64,000 nucleotides of DNA from Mesorhizobium sp. NFR06 (lineage in GTDB: Bacteria; Pseudomonadota; Alphaproteobacteria; Rhizobiales; Rhizobiaceae): NCBI RefSeq assembly GCF_900115245.1, contig NZ_FOVT01000001.1, positions 310,001 through 374,000 of the forward strand, given 5' to 3'. The translations under genes were made by a program, and so were the position numbers. The notes below the pieces were generated by a model. It saw only the letters and a program-made list of their open reading frames with translations, was not told where the DNA came from and made no database searches. Of the stretch, positions 46,713-54,535 are shown one piece after another (the first letter of the stretch is position 1; every line of letters begins with the position of its first letter).

Positions 46713-47390
46713 TCAATAGCTGCCGCGCGACATCCACACGGCAGGAACCGTCTTGAAGATGATGCGTATGTCCTCGAACAACGACCAGTTCTCGACATAG
46801 TGGCGGTCGAAGGCGACGCGCGTGTCATAGGATACGTCGTTGCGGCCGCTGACCTGCCACAGCCCGGTGAGACCCGGGCGCGACTTCAGGTAATAGACCG
46901 CGGCGCTGCCATAGATCTCCAGCTCATCGCGCACGACCGGGCGCGGGCCGACGAGGCTCATGTCGCCCTGCAGGATGTTGAGGATTTGCGGCAGCTCGTC
47001 GAGGCTGAGCTTGCGAAGCACCTGGCCGACGCGGGTGACGCGCGGATCGTTCTTCAGCTTGCGCGTCGCGATCCATTCGGCGTTGGCCTCAGGATTGGCC
47101 GCCAGATGGGCGGCAAGCACGCGCTCGCCATCCGGCACCATGGTGCGGAATTTGAGGCAGGAGAAAATCCTGCCGCCGCGGCCGATCCGCTTATGGCCAT
47201 AGAAAATCGGACCGTTGTCCGACAACTTGACCAGCAGGGCGATCATCAGGAACAGCGGGCTGAGCAGAACCAGCCCGGCCAGGGAACCCACGATATCGAA
47301 ACTGCGTTTGAGCAGACCGCCGATGGGGGGTGGAAAATCAACGCCGACCTGCGCAAAACCCGCATTAGCCGACTTGGCGACGTCCCTCAT
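46713..47390 (-). CDS. exoY: undecaprenyl-phosphate sugar phosphotransferase (ExoY family)
   Basis: 225 residues, the length of ExoY. One N-terminal hydrophobic segment (SLAGLVLLSPLFLMIALLV) precedes the bacterial sugar transferase domain. The latter is marked by YGHKRIGRGGRIFSCLKFRTM, KLSLDELPQILNILQGDMSLVGPRP and RPGLTGLWQVSGRND. The enzyme starts repeat-unit assembly by moving hexose-1-phosphate (galactose-1-P in succinoglycan) to undecaprenyl phosphate at the inner membrane. It is the first gene of the minus-strand exo block, and a 607-base intergenic region lies upstream. Confidence 0.94.
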   Translation of the reverse strand: MRDVAKSANAGFAQVGVDFPPPIGGLLKRSFDIVGSLAGLVLLSPLFLMIALLVKLSDNGPIFYGHKRIGRGGRIFSCLKFRTMVPDGERVLAAHLAANPEANAEWIATRKLKNDPRVTRVGQVLRKLSLDELPQILNILQGDMSLVGPRPVVRDELEIYGSAAVYYLKSRPGLTGLWQVSGRNDVSYDTRVAFDRHYVENWSLFEDIRIIFKTVPAVWMSRGSY

Positions 47391-47997
47391 GCAGAAGCTC
47401 CATACGTTGAACGGATGGTTTACGGCAAGATATCAAAAAAATGCTGCAGCGCAACACACAATTTCCCATCGCGATGAAATGTGCACGTCATGAATTGACC
47501 AAATAATAAACCTGCCCTGCCCAAATTTTCACCTTTGTGGCACGTTTATGACAAGGTGAGGGAAAACCAGGAAAATGTAGTCCAGATTTTGGGCCATTTT
47601 TGGACAGTGCATTCTTTGCTGCAGAAGAAGCGCGGTTGCATGCGCTCGGAAGCACTCGCAAAGGTAAGTTGTTCGGGTAAAATACTAATCAAAGTCGCAG
47701 GTTTTACTGAGGCTGCATGCGCCCCATCGAATAGCTGGCCGAGCCGGAGTGTGCGTCGCAGCATGGCAGAGTCGATCTCGTAAATTCGTTGGAAACCATA
47801 CCTGCGGGGCCTTGCTCCAGCCGGCGCGCCTTAATAGAGTCGCAAATTGTTCCTGTCATAGTCTGCATGGGTAAGGAAGGCCGGAAGCAACCGGCCGGAT
47901 TGGGCAGCCATAAAGAGCTCTTTGGCGCAACGGGGAGTTACGCGGGTGGGTAGATCGCAGCTTCTGCATGTTCGTCTCGGTTGAGAGGCGGGCGAAC
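47391..47997. other. non-coding intergenic region upstream of exoY and exoX-like
   Basis: No convincing gene is seen in these 607 bases; an 82-codon plus-strand frame (47535-47783) has no recognisable pattern. The exoY side is AT-rich and contains the motif ATGCTGCAGCGCAACA (47441-47456), related to sites at 54091 and 56846. A GGCCGG/CCGGCC hairpin lies at about 47879-47900. The region probably holds divergent promoters and control sites for exopolysaccharide synthesis. Confidence 0.5.
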
Positions 47998-48270
47998 ATG
48001 TCTCTGCCAAAATTCATCGTCGGAATGATGTTCGCGCTGGCGATCGTTATCGGCTGGTCGTATTTCGATGGTGCATCGGCGGGCACGATCCTGCTCCGTG
48101 CCGTCGTCTGTGCCGTCATCATCCAGGCGGGCTATTTCCTTCTGGTCTTTGCCATGATCGGCAGAACCACGCCGACATCGGCCGAAAAGGTTCGCGACGC
48201 CGACCGCGGCACAATCCTGAATAAAGTCGCCGAAGGCGAAAAGCTAAGCGCCAGACGCAGCCTCAACTGA
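47998..48270 (+). CDS. small membrane protein, ExoX/SyrA-like exopolysaccharide regulator
   Basis: 90 residues from ATG 47998 (MSLPKFIVGMMFALAIVIGW), with GAGAGGCGGGCGAAC upstream; ATG 47968 is in frame. Two transmembrane helices (IVGMMFALAIVIGWSYF and LLRAVVCAVIIQAGYFLLVFAMI) are followed by a short charged tail. Length, topology, the QAGYF segment and its place beside exoY fit the ExoX/SyrA family of small inner-membrane proteins that tune exopolysaccharide output. Its last 27 bases overlap the convergent exporter gene. Confidence 0.7.
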   Translation: MSLPKFIVGMMFALAIVIGWSYFDGASAGTILLRAVVCAVIIQAGYFLLVFAMIGRTTPTSAEKVRDADRGTILNKVAEGEKLSARRSLN

Positions 48271-50130
48271 TCGTTCGATCTGAGGGACCAGCGCGGCCTC
48301 GGCCGGCGGCGCGGGTTCGCGCTCGGCCTGCTCGCCCGACAGCATCTTGGCAAGGCGGCTGCCGGCCTTTGCCTTCAGCCGCTGATATTGTCCGACTTCG
48401 ACGATGCGTCCGTTCTCGATGGCCACGACCCAGTCGGCAAAGGCGATCATCGATGGTCGGTGAGCGATGGTCAAAATCGTCATCTGGCCACGCAGCGCCT
48501 CGATCGATTGGGCGATCGACGACTGATTCTGCCAGTCGAGCGCGCTCGTCGCCTCGTCGAGGATCAGCAGCGACGGCTTGCGCAACAGCGCCCGCGCCAA
48601 AGCGATGCGCTGCCGCTCGCCGCCGGAAAGCCTGACGCCGCGGTCGCCCACCACAGTCTCGAGCCGCAATGCCATCCGCTCGACAAAATCCGCCGCATGG
48701 GCATTGTGCAGGGCCGCCCATAGCTCGTCGTCGCCGGCCTCAGGCGCGGCAAGGCGCAGATTGGCGGCGATCGTGTCGTGCAGCAGGAACACATCCTGCG
48801 GCACATAGGCGACCTGATCGCGCCAGGCCCTGCGATTTTGTGCCGTGATCTCCACGCCGTCGGCCAGGATCCGACCGCCGGTCGGTTCGAGCAGGCCGAG
48901 CAGCATGTCGGCGATCGTGCTCTTGCCGGAACCGGAAGGGCCGATCAGCGCCGTCACCTTGCCGGCCGGCAGGCCGAAGGTGATGTCGCTGACCACCGGT
49001 CTCCCATCGCCCTCGCCATAGGCGAACGAGACGTCGCGAATGTTGAGGCCGGTATCGAGCGACAGCTTTGCGCCTTGTTCGGCCATGCCGGGCGCCGCCT
49101 CGCGCTCGGCGTCGAAGCGGGCCTGCAGGCCTTGCATCGAAGCATAGGCCGGCAGGTTGATCAGCACCTGTTGGGTCTGAAGCTGCATGTCCATGAAGCG
49201 CGGCGCGACCCGCATGAACACCAGCAGCAGCACGACGATCTCGGCCAGCGACAGGTGGAAGCGCACCAGCGCGATATAGATGAACAGGCTGAGCCCGATC
49301 ACGCTCGCCACCTGGAACAGGGCGGTGCCGAGCGAGCTGTTGCGGACAAAGGCGATGTTGTCGGCCTTCATCCTGTCCAGCGCCGCGCCAAGCTCGGAAA
49401 AATAGCCCGCCTCGACATTGAGGCTCTTGGCCACCTTTATGCCGCCGAGGAATTCGGAGACCGTGCGATACTGGTCCTGGCGATTGCCGGTCAGCGCGCG
49501 GCCATAGGCGCTGGCGCGCGCCCTGAACGGCTGCAGCGCAACCAGCAGCACCAGCCCGATCAGGATGGCGAAGGACGTCATCACTGGCGAGATGAATAGC
49601 GAGACCACCAGGTAGCCGGTCAGGAGCAGGGTGGCCTGGGTGAGCATCAGCAGCGAGAAGGCTGCCACCTGCACGCGGTCGACGTCACCGTTCAGCGCGT
49701 GGTCGAGGTCGGAGCTGCGGATGCGGGTGAAAACCCCCCAGCGCGCCTGGCCGATGCTCTCGAACAGGTTCATGCGCACGCGGTTGACGAAATCATAGAG
49801 CAGCCGCGCCATGTAGACCGACTTGAAGCGGTTGAACATCGCTTGCAGCGCCACCAGCGCGACAAGCAGGCAAAGCACCGTCGCAAGCGACAGCGCCCCG
49901 CCGGGCACCAGCCATTGCAACGCCTCCGGCACCCGCACCGCGTAGTCCTGATCGGCCTTGCCGATCAGGCGCAGCAACGGAACGAGCAGCAGGATCGAGA
50001 TGCCCTCCGTCAGGCTGCCCAGTATCAGGAAGGTGAGCGCCGTCGCCGTGCGCCGGCCGCCGACATGCGCCATCATGGCGCCGAAGCCAGCGACATCGTG
50101 CAACAGCGACAGGCGGAACTTGGAGCCCAT
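48244..50130 (-). CDS. lasso peptide ABC exporter (fused permease/ATPase)
   Basis: 628 residues from ATG 50130 (MGSKFRLSLLHDVAG), with GGGAGG 11 bases upstream. GTG 50142 overlaps the kinase stop (GTGA) and is an alternative. An N-terminal six-helix type IV exporter domain (LTFLILGSLTEGISILLLVPLL, LFIYIALVRFHLSLAEIVVLLLVF) precedes the ATPase with Walker A GPSGSGKST, Q-loop AYVPQDVFLLHDT, signature LSGGERQRIALARALL and Walker B LLILDEATSALD. It lies directly after the HPr-kinase-like gene of the lasso cluster, the position of the D gene. Export gives self-immunity and release of the product. Confidence 0.9.
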   Translation of the reverse strand: MGSKFRLSLLHDVAGFGAMMAHVGGRRTATALTFLILGSLTEGISILLLVPLLRLIGKADQDYAVRVPEALQWLVPGGALSLATVLCLLVALVALQAMFNRFKSVYMARLLYDFVNRVRMNLFESIGQARWGVFTRIRSSDLDHALNGDVDRVQVAAFSLLMLTQATLLLTGYLVVSLFISPVMTSFAILIGLVLLVALQPFRARASAYGRALTGNRQDQYRTVSEFLGGIKVAKSLNVEAGYFSELGAALDRMKADNIAFVRNSSLGTALFQVASVIGLSLFIYIALVRFHLSLAEIVVLLLVFMRVAPRFMDMQLQTQQVLINLPAYASMQGLQARFDAEREAAPGMAEQGAKLSLDTGLNIRDVSFAYGEGDGRPVVSDITFGLPAGKVTALIGPSGSGKSTIADMLLGLLEPTGGRILADGVEITAQNRRAWRDQVAYVPQDVFLLHDTIAANLRLAAPEAGDDELWAALHNAHAADFVERMALRLETVVGDRGVRLSGGERQRIALARALLRKPSLLILDEATSALDWQNQSSIAQSIEALRGQMTILTIAHRPSMIAFADWVVAIENGRIVEVGQYQRLKAKAGSRLAKMLSGEQAEREPAPPAEAALVPQIERSVEAASGA

Positions 50131-50138
50131 GTCCCGGC

Positions 50139-51116
50139 TCACCTCCCGGACGCCAGGTCGGTTTCGATCGCGGCGACCGCTTCGTCGATCCGGGCAAGCC
50201 CGGCCGGCACGTCGAGGCGGCTGACGCCGATCCGCCCCGCGATCTGCGCGCACTGACGCAGGTGGGCGGAGGCAAATTCGCCCGGCAGCGCCTGCCGGCC
50301 GAACCGTGTGATGTAGGAGAATCTGATGATCGCCGGCAAGGCGGCGGCACAGGTCAGCGGCGAGATCGCCGCCCTCTCGCCGCGCTCGAGCATGTAGATG
50401 CGCGATACCGGCACCGCCTCGGCGGCAAATCCTTTGTGCAGCCGATGCTGCGCCTTGTCGATTTGCGGATGCACCTGCGGCCGCACCTGCGCCTGCTCGA
50501 GGCGAATGGCGCCGGCCGCATCCGCCGCGAGCTTGAGTTGCGGGAATCCAGGCAGGATCATTGGTCGGTTCGGATCGCAAAAATCCAGCGCCACGACATC
50601 GTCGGTGAGCAGCCGATGGCCGGCGCGGATCATCGCGCCCGCCGTCGTCGACTTGCCGGCGCCCTTGTCGCCCATGAAGATCACGCTCTTGCCGCCGACG
50701 GCAACCGCGCTGGCATGCAGGACGAGCAGCCCGCGCTGATGCAGGGCGAGCGCCATCACCGGCCCGAGCAGCGGAAAGGCGAGCAGCGGATCGCAGACCC
50801 CAGGCGCCGGATCGACATCGATCCGGTTGGCGCCGCTGATCATGAAGGTGCCGACAGCCTGCCATGAAAGACACTGGCGGGTCGGCTCGAATCGGAAGGC
50901 GGTGGCGCCCCGTGACGCAGCGTCGGGAAAGTCGATCGGCCCGACCGCGATCTCCAGGTCCGGCCTCGCCGGTGCCGTCGGTTCCAGTTCCGGCAACGCC
51001 ACTTCCGAGCTGACGACCAGCCCATAGGCCTTGTAGAAATGGCGGGCGCGCTTGCCAGTCATCATCGTGTCGGTGGCGGGTTCGGGCCGCGCAAGGGAAG
51101 CGATCGGAAGATTCAT
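50139..51116 (-). CDS. HPr kinase-like protein, probable lasso peptide C-terminal Ser kinase
   Basis: 325 residues from ATG 51116, set by the ATGA overlap with the cyclase stop. The P-loop domain of HPr kinase/phosphorylase type is present: HASAVAVGGKSVIFMGDKGAGKSTTAG (His134; Walker A residues 149-156) and LLTDDVVALD (Asp172, Asp173). The N-terminal 130 residues lack similarity to HPrK. In paeninodin-type lasso clusters such kinases phosphorylate the C-terminal Ser of the precursor, and the precursor here does end in Ser. A role in sugar-PTS control is unlikely in this context. Confidence 0.88.
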   Translation of the reverse strand: MNLPIASLARPEPATDTMMTGKRARHFYKAYGLVVSSEVALPELEPTAPARPDLEIAVGPIDFPDAASRGATAFRFEPTRQCLSWQAVGTFMISGANRIDVDPAPGVCDPLLAFPLLGPVMALALHQRGLLVLHASAVAVGGKSVIFMGDKGAGKSTTAGAMIRAGHRLLTDDVVALDFCDPNRPMILPGFPQLKLAADAAGAIRLEQAQVRPQVHPQIDKAQHRLHKGFAAEAVPVSRIYMLERGERAAISPLTCAAALPAIIRFSYITRFGRQALPGEFASAHLRQCAQIAGRIGVSRLDVPAGLARIDEAVAAIETDLASGR

Positions 51117-53026
51117 GCAGGGCTTCCTTCGACTTGCCGCAGCCACAGCGACAGCGAAACCGAGCGCCATACATGCTGGACCTCGGGCAGCGTCGCCTGT
51201 TCGGGCTGGCGCAGCATGCGCTGATAGACCGCGTTCACTTCAGCCAGGTTGACGTAAGGGGCGATCCGCTCGCTGTCCGATATCAGCAGCCTGTCCAGAA
51301 GCTCGCGGTGGTTGGCGAGCATGCCGTTGACCAGGTTGGCGGTGAAATCGATCTTGTCGCGGCGCCACTGCACCGCCGGCGGCAGGACGCCTTGCATGGC
51401 CCGGCGCAGCACATGGCGGCCAAAGCCGTCCCTCAGCTTTTCCTCGCCGGGCAGCGACAGGCAGAATTCGACGAGCGGCTTGTCCCAGAACGGATAGCGG
51501 GGTTCGACGCCGAAATTGGCGGCGGCCTTGTCGAGCACTTCGAAAGCGTGCGGCACCAGCCCGGCGGACAGAAGCCAGCGATGCGTCAGCGCTTCGCTGG
51601 CGCTGACGGCGCTTGGCATGTGGCCGCTGCGATGAAAACGCTCGGCGAGATCGGTGCGCCTGGCAAGATCCGGATTGACGAGGCCCGTCCAGGCAGCGCG
51701 CGGAGCCTGCGACGGCCTGTGCCGCACCTTGCCGGCAATGCGTTTGGCCATCGCCCGCATCCTGGCGATCCGCCAGGCCGGTCCATAAATGGTCAGGAAC
51801 TTGAAATAGAGGGAGAACATACCCTCGCCATAGGTGTTGGCGGCGCTGCGCAATTCGCGCCACAGCTCGAGCCACCTGCCGGCATTGGCGAGTTCGTGGA
51901 GGTGCCCATGGCCTTGCGAAACGACCTCGTCGCCGCCGTGCCCGTCGAGAAGCACTCTGACGCCCTTTGCGCCCGCTGTCCGGTAAAGGTCGCGGGTCAG
52001 TGACAGGCCGGGCGCCAGGAACGTGCCCTCCTGTTCCTCCAGAATGCGCTCGAACTCGGCGAAGGGCGCGTAATTGCCGACGGCAATCAGGGTGGCGTCG
52101 AGCGGATTGTCGTCGAGCACCGCATCGATGAACGGCTTCTCGTCCATCGACGATCCCTTGTCGAAGACCAGGGAGAAGGTCTTGAGCTTTGGGCTGCGCG
52201 TCGCCGCCGCGCGCTGACCCGCAAGGCAAGCGATAGAGGATGAATCGAGCCCGCCGCTCAGCATGGCGCCGATGGCCGGGGTGCCGCGCATCCGGTTCTC
52301 CACCGACTTCGCAAACAGATACCTGAATTCCTCCGCCGTGTCCGATCGCAGCGACCGCTGCGACGGCTCGATCTGCCAGTAGCGCCGCACCACAATCTGG
52401 CGGTCCGCGACAATCATGCTGTGCCGCGCCGGCAGGCGGAAGATTTCGGCGTAGGGCGTAGCCTGCGGATCGTCCGGCAAGCCGGCGAGGAAGCCGGAAA
52501 TCTGGTGTTCGCTGAGGCGCCTGCCGACACCGTCCAGCGCCAGGATGGGGCCGATCTCCGAGGCAAAGGCGAAGCGCCGGTCGGTCGAATGATAGTAGAA
52601 AGGTTTGACGCCGAAATGGTCGCGCGCGCAAAACAGCGCCTGGCGCTCGCCATCCCAAATCGCGAAAGCGAAATCGCCCTGCAGGTAGGTCGGGCAGGCT
52701 TCGCCCCATTTGAGATAGGCGCGCATGATGAGCGCAGCATCGGCAAGCGACCGGTCGCGCGTGCCGAGCCGCGCCAGAAGCTCGTCGCGGTTGTCGAGCC
52801 GGCAGTCCGCGGTGATGGCGAGCTTGCCGCCGGCCATCGTCAGCGGGCCTGGGCCGTCCTCGCCGGTCGTGTCGAGCCAGGCATGGCCGAGCGCCGTGCT
52901 GCCTGCCGTCCACCATGAGCTGCCGTCGCGGCCGCGGTGGCGCATGCGCGAAAGCATCTGTTGGATATCGCCCGCCGCGGCGGGCCGGCCATTGTCAATG
53001 AGCACAATTCCGGCAACGCCGCTCAT
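51113..53026 (-). CDS. lasso peptide cyclase (asparagine synthase-like, C protein)
   Basis: 637 residues. The N-terminal Ntn-type glutaminase-like domain starts MSGVAGIVLIDNG: the catalytic Cys2 of true asparagine synthetases is Ser, while RHRGRDG and DCRLDNRDEL remain. The synthetase domain has the pyrophosphate loop MLSGGLDSSS, LLDGHGGDEV and the C-terminal YPFWDKPLVEFCLSLP and WRRDKIDFTANL. Lasso cyclases adenylate the ring Asp/Glu side chain and join it to the new N-terminus. The gene begins three bases after the B2 stop and overlaps the kinase start. Confidence 0.94.
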   Translation of the reverse strand: MSGVAGIVLIDNGRPAAAGDIQQMLSRMRHRGRDGSSWWTAGSTALGHAWLDTTGEDGPGPLTMAGGKLAITADCRLDNRDELLARLGTRDRSLADAALIMRAYLKWGEACPTYLQGDFAFAIWDGERQALFCARDHFGVKPFYYHSTDRRFAFASEIGPILALDGVGRRLSEHQISGFLAGLPDDPQATPYAEIFRLPARHSMIVADRQIVVRRYWQIEPSQRSLRSDTAEEFRYLFAKSVENRMRGTPAIGAMLSGGLDSSSIACLAGQRAAATRSPKLKTFSLVFDKGSSMDEKPFIDAVLDDNPLDATLIAVGNYAPFAEFERILEEQEGTFLAPGLSLTRDLYRTAGAKGVRVLLDGHGGDEVVSQGHGHLHELANAGRWLELWRELRSAANTYGEGMFSLYFKFLTIYGPAWRIARMRAMAKRIAGKVRHRPSQAPRAAWTGLVNPDLARRTDLAERFHRSGHMPSAVSASEALTHRWLLSAGLVPHAFEVLDKAAANFGVEPRYPFWDKPLVEFCLSLPGEEKLRDGFGRHVLRRAMQGVLPPAVQWRRDKIDFTANLVNGMLANHRELLDRLLISDSERIAPYVNLAEVNAVYQRMLRQPEQATLPEVQHVWRSVSLSLWLRQVEGSPA

Positions 53027-53029
53027 CGG

Positions 53030-53446
53030 TCACGAGCCATGGTCGACCAGATGAGTGAATCCGTTGAGTGAGCCACCGAGCACGATGTGGTTGCCGCTCA
53101 TCAGCCAGGCGTGCGCCTTGAGCTCGCTGCCCGTCCCTCGCTCGACACCGATGCTGATTTTCGAGGCGCTGCCCTGGCGCGCCAGCAGATATTGTCCGGC
53201 GAGCGCCTGGGTGAGGCAGCTGGCGCCCGGCACGAGCCGCGCCGCGGCGGCAACACCCCAGGCGACCCGACGCAGCTCGGCGATGCTGGCGTCGCGGCTG
53301 GCGTCCAGTCGCGTGACCAGGTCGCGGATGCGGTTGTAGGAGGAAACCGTCAGCGCTAGCCGTACAACGCTCACCACCGTCAGGCAGCGCGCCAGAAACA
53401 GCATCTCCCGGCCGCTCAGCGAGCGGAGCCTAGACCAGTTCCTCAC
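53030..53446 (-). CDS. lasso peptide biosynthesis B2 protein (transglutaminase-like leader peptidase)
   Basis: 138 residues from GTG 53446, with GAGG seven bases upstream and a 17-base overlap with B1; a TTG at 53461 is possible. The papain/transglutaminase-like fold shows the catalytic Cys77 in VPGASCLTQALAGQYLLAR and His112 in LKAHAWLMSGN. The last member of the triad is less certain. It cuts the leader from the precursor so that Gly1 can cyclise. Length is normal for split B2 proteins. Confidence 0.93.
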   Translation of the reverse strand: MRNWSRLRSLSGREMLFLARCLTVVSVVRLALTVSSYNRIRDLVTRLDASRDASIAELRRVAWGVAAAARLVPGASCLTQALAGQYLLARQGSASKISIGVERGTGSELKAHAWLMSGNHIVLGGSLNGFTHLVDHGS

Positions 53447-53729
53447 TGTGCAGCCTCGCAAGCCCTGCTTCGGTCAGTCCCCTCAGCAGGCCCTCGACAT
53501 CGGCCTTGCAGCGCTCGGCATCGACATCGTAGCGCGCAAGCACCGCGCCGCGGATATCGCGGATCGATCGCGGCTGCTGGATCTGCTCCCAGATGAAGGC
53601 GCCGACGCTGTTCAGGCTGTAATAGACATTGGATTTGAGGTGGAGCAACGCCAGTCCGGCGCCGAATTCACAGGCCACTGCCTCGCTGCTCGCGACCACG
53701 CGGTCATCGTCCGAAGGGTTCCAGTACAT
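53430..53729 (-). CDS. PqqD family RiPP recognition element (lasso B1 protein)
   Basis: 99 residues. The PqqD fold is clear: VVASSEAVACEFGAGLALLHLKSNVYYSLNSVGAFIWEQIQQPRSIRDIRGAVLARYDVDAERCKADVEGLLRGL, ending AGLARLHSEE. The domain binds the leader's YxxPxL motif and delivers the precursor to B2. The start has GAGG seven bases upstream. It lies 152 bases after the precursor gene, beyond a hairpin, and overlaps B2. Confidence 0.93.
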   Translation of the reverse strand: MYWNPSDDDRVVASSEAVACEFGAGLALLHLKSNVYYSLNSVGAFIWEQIQQPRSIRDIRGAVLARYDVDAERCKADVEGLLRGLTEAGLARLHSEELV

Positions 53730-53804
53730 GCTAAAACCTCGTTTGCGGCCCGCCGCCCTGGCGCCACCGCCGCGGATCGGTTGCCATCGATCCTCGGCAG
53801 GAAA

Positions 53805-53825
53805 CCGGGGGACGTCGTCCCCCGG
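53805..53825 (-). terminator. strong hairpin between the lasso precursor and B1 genes
   Basis: CCGGGGGAC and GTCCCCCGG form a perfect 9-bp stem with a 3-base loop, followed on the minus strand by only TTTCC. It probably acts as a partial terminator or RNA stabiliser, so that the precursor is made in excess of the enzymes, as often seen in RiPP operons. No second precursor was found in the 53730-53881 gap. Confidence 0.6.
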
Positions 53826-53881
53826 CTCACCTGTTGGAGCGCATCCGGAGCCCCAACTTAGACACCCGGATGCCCGTAAGG

Positions 53882-54034
53882 TCAGGAGAAAGTCAGCTCG
53901 CCGACCGGCGTATGAGCGGGAAAGCTCGCGTCGAGCGCCGTCGTGCCAGCACCGCCCTGCGTGATGGTTTCAATCGAACCGTGAACCGTCAGGCTGGGGG
54001 TCTCATACTCATGCTTTACAACTTTCTGTTCCAT
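53882..54034 (-). CDS. lasso peptide precursor (A), 50 residues
   Basis: ATG 54034 has TTGGAGAG five bases upstream; the stop is TGA at 53882-53884. The leader is 26 residues (starts MEQKVVKHEYETPSL, ends ETITQ) and matches the lasso pattern YxxPxLxxxGxxxxxTx exactly: Tyr10, Pro13, Leu15, Gly19 and the penultimate Thr25. The core (53885-53956) would be 24 residues, starting GGAGTTALDASF and ending GELTFS. Gly1 and Asp9 would form a nine-residue macrolactam ring, and the core ends in Ser, the residue modified by HPr-like kinases in related clusters. The start GGAGTTALDA resembles the paeninodin core AGPGTSTPDA. First gene of the minus-strand operon A-B1-B2-C-K-D. Confidence 0.93.
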   Translation of the reverse strand: MEQKVVKHEYETPSLTVHGSIETITQGGAGTTALDASFPAHTPVGELTFS

Positions 54035-54535
54035 TGTACTCTCCAATTAAGGACTGGAAGCGGCTGCAGAACGCCGCCAGCACATAACTATGCTGCAATG
54101 CAATTGCTGCATGGCAACATGCATGAGTCAAGCCAGATTTACCAACCGTTAATCAATTCTTGGTTGCGCTGGCCTTCGTTGGTGATCAAGCCTTGAGCGC
54201 CGCCATCGTAAACCTCAACCATCCTGGAATTCAACCGCAGGTCTTTGCCGATCAGATAAGCATCTGATTTATTTGCGATAATTTTTTGGGTGAAAAACCC
54301 ATCTCGCTTATGCGAAGAAATTGCTGCAAGAAACCGCCATTTTTCGCCTCACGCCGGAGTATCTCCAGGGTTGTCTTCAAAAGTGATTGGGCACGGGCAA
54401 TTCTGAACGCTGCGGTTGCAACGATCAAATGGCTCCAGCCGAGTCTTGGGCGATCGCGTCAATTTTTCCGATGCTTTTCTTCGCAGTTGCGGTATAAACC
54501 GGTCGGGCGGCATTTTGCGGAGAACGACATCGGGC
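54035..54535. promoter_or_regulatory. AT-rich divergent promoter region of the lasso cluster
   Basis: No gene is seen. The region is markedly AT-richer than its surroundings and separates the precursor gene (minus) from the nucleotidyltransferase gene (plus). At 54088-54111 it holds CTATGCTGCAATGCAATTGC with two TGCTGCA copies, 54-77 bases upstream of the precursor start. A close copy (14 of 15 bases) lies at 56846-56860. A GGGTGAAAAACCC hairpin lies at about 54284-54300. Confidence 0.55.

Noticed and set aside
47535..47783. 82-codon plus-strand frame in the exoY-exoX gap
   Set aside because: No ribosome-binding site of note, no recognisable pattern and base composition like the rest of the AT-rich control region.
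50139..51116. Reading the kinase gene as a genuine HprK of the PTS system
   Set aside because: No ptsH-type gene, manX or two-component partner is nearby, the N-terminal domain differs, and it is ATGA-coupled to a lasso cyclase gene.
50142..51174. Upstream extension of the exporter frame (976 codons in all)
   Set aside because: The part upstream of about 50142 is out of frame with the HPr-kinase-like gene, which is the true coding sequence there; the exporter begins at 50130 or 50142.
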